A stretch of 64,000 nucleotides of DNA from a bacterium (lineage in GTDB: Bacteria > Actinomycetota > Thermoleophilia > Solirubrobacterales > Solirubrobacteraceae). How positions within the stretch are numbered: position 1 is the first letter of the stretch; every line of letters starts with the position of its first letter. The stretch lies in contig JAJPKQ010000041.1 in the NCBI GenBank assembly GCA_021323635.1, positions 120,253-184,252 of the forward strand, given 5' to 3'. Of the stretch, positions 63,185 to 64,000 are shown piece after piece. The translations under genes and the position numbers were made by a program. The notes under the pieces were generated by a model. It saw only the letters and a list, made by a program, of their open reading frames with translations. It was not told where the DNA came from and searched no databases.

Positions 63185-64000
63185 CTAGTCCGGCGCCTGG
63201 CCGCCCGGGCCCTCGCTCGCACGTGCAATGAGCTCCGGGCCGCCGGGCCCGTCGCGCAGCACCCAGCCACGCTCGCGAATCTCCTCGCGCAGCTGATCCG
63301 CACGCGCGTAGTCGCGTGCCGCCCGCGCCCGCTCGCGCTCCTCAAGTAGCACCGCAAGCTCCGGATCGCCTGCCAGCGGGTCGCGCGCGCTCTCCAGCGG
63401 CTGCACGTCGAGGCCAAGGACATCGAGCATCTCGCGCAGATCCTCGTCGCCGACCTCCTCCCCGGCGACGGCGCGCCGGTTTGCCTCCCGCACCCAGCCG
63501 AAGAGCGCCGCCAGCGCGCGCGGCGTGTTGAAGTCCTCAGCAAGCGCCGCAAAGAAGCCCGCCCTGATCGGCGCCATCGCCTGCGGGCTCGCCCGCCCCG
63601 CCTGCAGGCGCCGGAGCGCCTCGCGGATGCGCGCGATGCCAAGCTCTGCGTCGCGCAGCGCCTGGGGCGAGTAGAGCAGCGGCTGGCGGTAGTGGCCTGA
63701 GAGCAGGAAGAGGATCGTCGCGTGCGCGCCAAAGGCTCCGATCACCTCGTGCAGCGGCGCGATGTTGCCAAGCGACTTTGCCATCTTCTCGCCCGTCATC
63801 TGCACCATCCCGTTGTGCACCCACAGCCGCGCCAGCTCGGCGCCCTCCTGCTCGTGCGCGCAGCGACTCTGGGCTGCCTCGTTCTCATGGTGGGGGAAGA
63901 TCAGGTCCGCGCCGCCGCCGTGGATCGCAAAGCCCACGCCAAGCGCCGCCTCAGCCATCGCGGAGCACTCGATGTGCCAGCCCGGGCGACCCTCCCCCCA
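63185..64000 (-). CDS. cysS: Cysteinyl-tRNA synthetase (C-terminal part, 5' end outside window)
   Basis: The frame runs off the right edge (GRPGWHIECSAM is encoded at 63955-63990). Visible are FAIHGGGADLIFPHHENEAAQS (zinc and adenylate site), GMVQMTGEKMAKSLGN (the KMSKS loop as KMAKS) and the C-terminal DALR-like helical domain with EREARAARDYARADQLREEIRERGW-type ending. It charges tRNA-Cys. About 272 of an expected 460-480 residues are present. Followed on the same strand by sigH. Confidence 0.93.
   Translation of the reverse strand, partial: WGEGRPGWHIECSAMAEAALGVGFAIHGGGADLIFPHHENEAAQSRCAHEQEGAELARLWVHNGMVQMTGEKMAKSLGNIAPLHEVIGAFGAHATILFLLSGHYRQPLLYSPQALRDAELGIARIREALRRLQAGRASPQAMAPIRAGFFAALAEDFNTPRALAALFGWVREANRRAVAGEEVGDEDLREMLDVLGLDVQPLESARDPLAGDPELAVLLEERERARAARDYARADQLREEIRERGWVLRDGPGGPELIARASEGPGGQAPD

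Overview
This is a very GC-rich window (roughly 70% by eye) with frequent GTG/TTG starts and four-base ATGA gene overlaps. The mixture of a CarH-type light cluster, large secreted IPT/TIG and RCC1 proteins, collagen-like Gly-X-Y proteins, a SigH-type sigma factor and DUF4333/DUF2304/DUF6541-like families points to an actinomycete of the class Thermoleophilia (Solirubrobacterales such as Conexibacter, Solirubrobacter or Patulibacter). That placement is an inference from gene families, not from a marker gene.

Layout. (1) 0.2-7.4 kb is a light-response and membrane-lipid/DNA-repair cluster. Two divergent translationally coupled operons (cfa, DUF1365 and FAD oxidoreductase leftward; carH, SDR, SRPBCC and photolyase rightward) share an intergenic region with four exactly 11-bp-phased operator repeats. 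(2) 7.4-8.7 kb is a HepT/MntA (HEPN/MNT) toxin-antitoxin pair, flanked by the photolyase 3' end and a degenerate copy of it. (3) 8.7-47.4 kb is dominated by exported proteins: lipoproteins, two IPT-RCC1 proteins, DUF6801-like proteins, a secreted lipase, a sedolisin protease, a 1716-residue TIG protein, three members of an apparently new 'NGxANGLSPST' domain family, and seven collagen-like proteins. Embedded in it are a GGDEF/HD-GYP protein and a PucR-type regulator. Many of these genes have a recognisable TTGACA-N17-TATAAT-like promoter and a strong palindromic terminator. (4) 47.5-58.7 kb is a surface-glycan region (RmlC, two GT2 enzymes, DUF2304, DUF6541-like protein, flippase, epimerase, GMC oxidoreductase, GT39-like membrane protein). 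(5) 59.1-64 kb has a histone-H1-like/tandem-XRE protein, two unannotated promoter-hairpin-terminator transcription units (candidate small RNAs), an NDP-sugar epimerase with an acidic N-terminal extension, sigH, and the 3' part of cysS running off the window.

The most unusual signals are: the tandem small-RNA candidates with AGGAG hairpin loops, together with an SD-in-hairpin at the GGDEF/HD-GYP gene; a Glu codon switch (GAA in exported segments, GAG in cytoplasmic ones) that is visible even inside single membrane proteins; the new secreted domain family, one member fused to a sedolisin; the collagen-like locus with a shared C-terminal cap; and the TA module inserted at a duplicated photolyase end.
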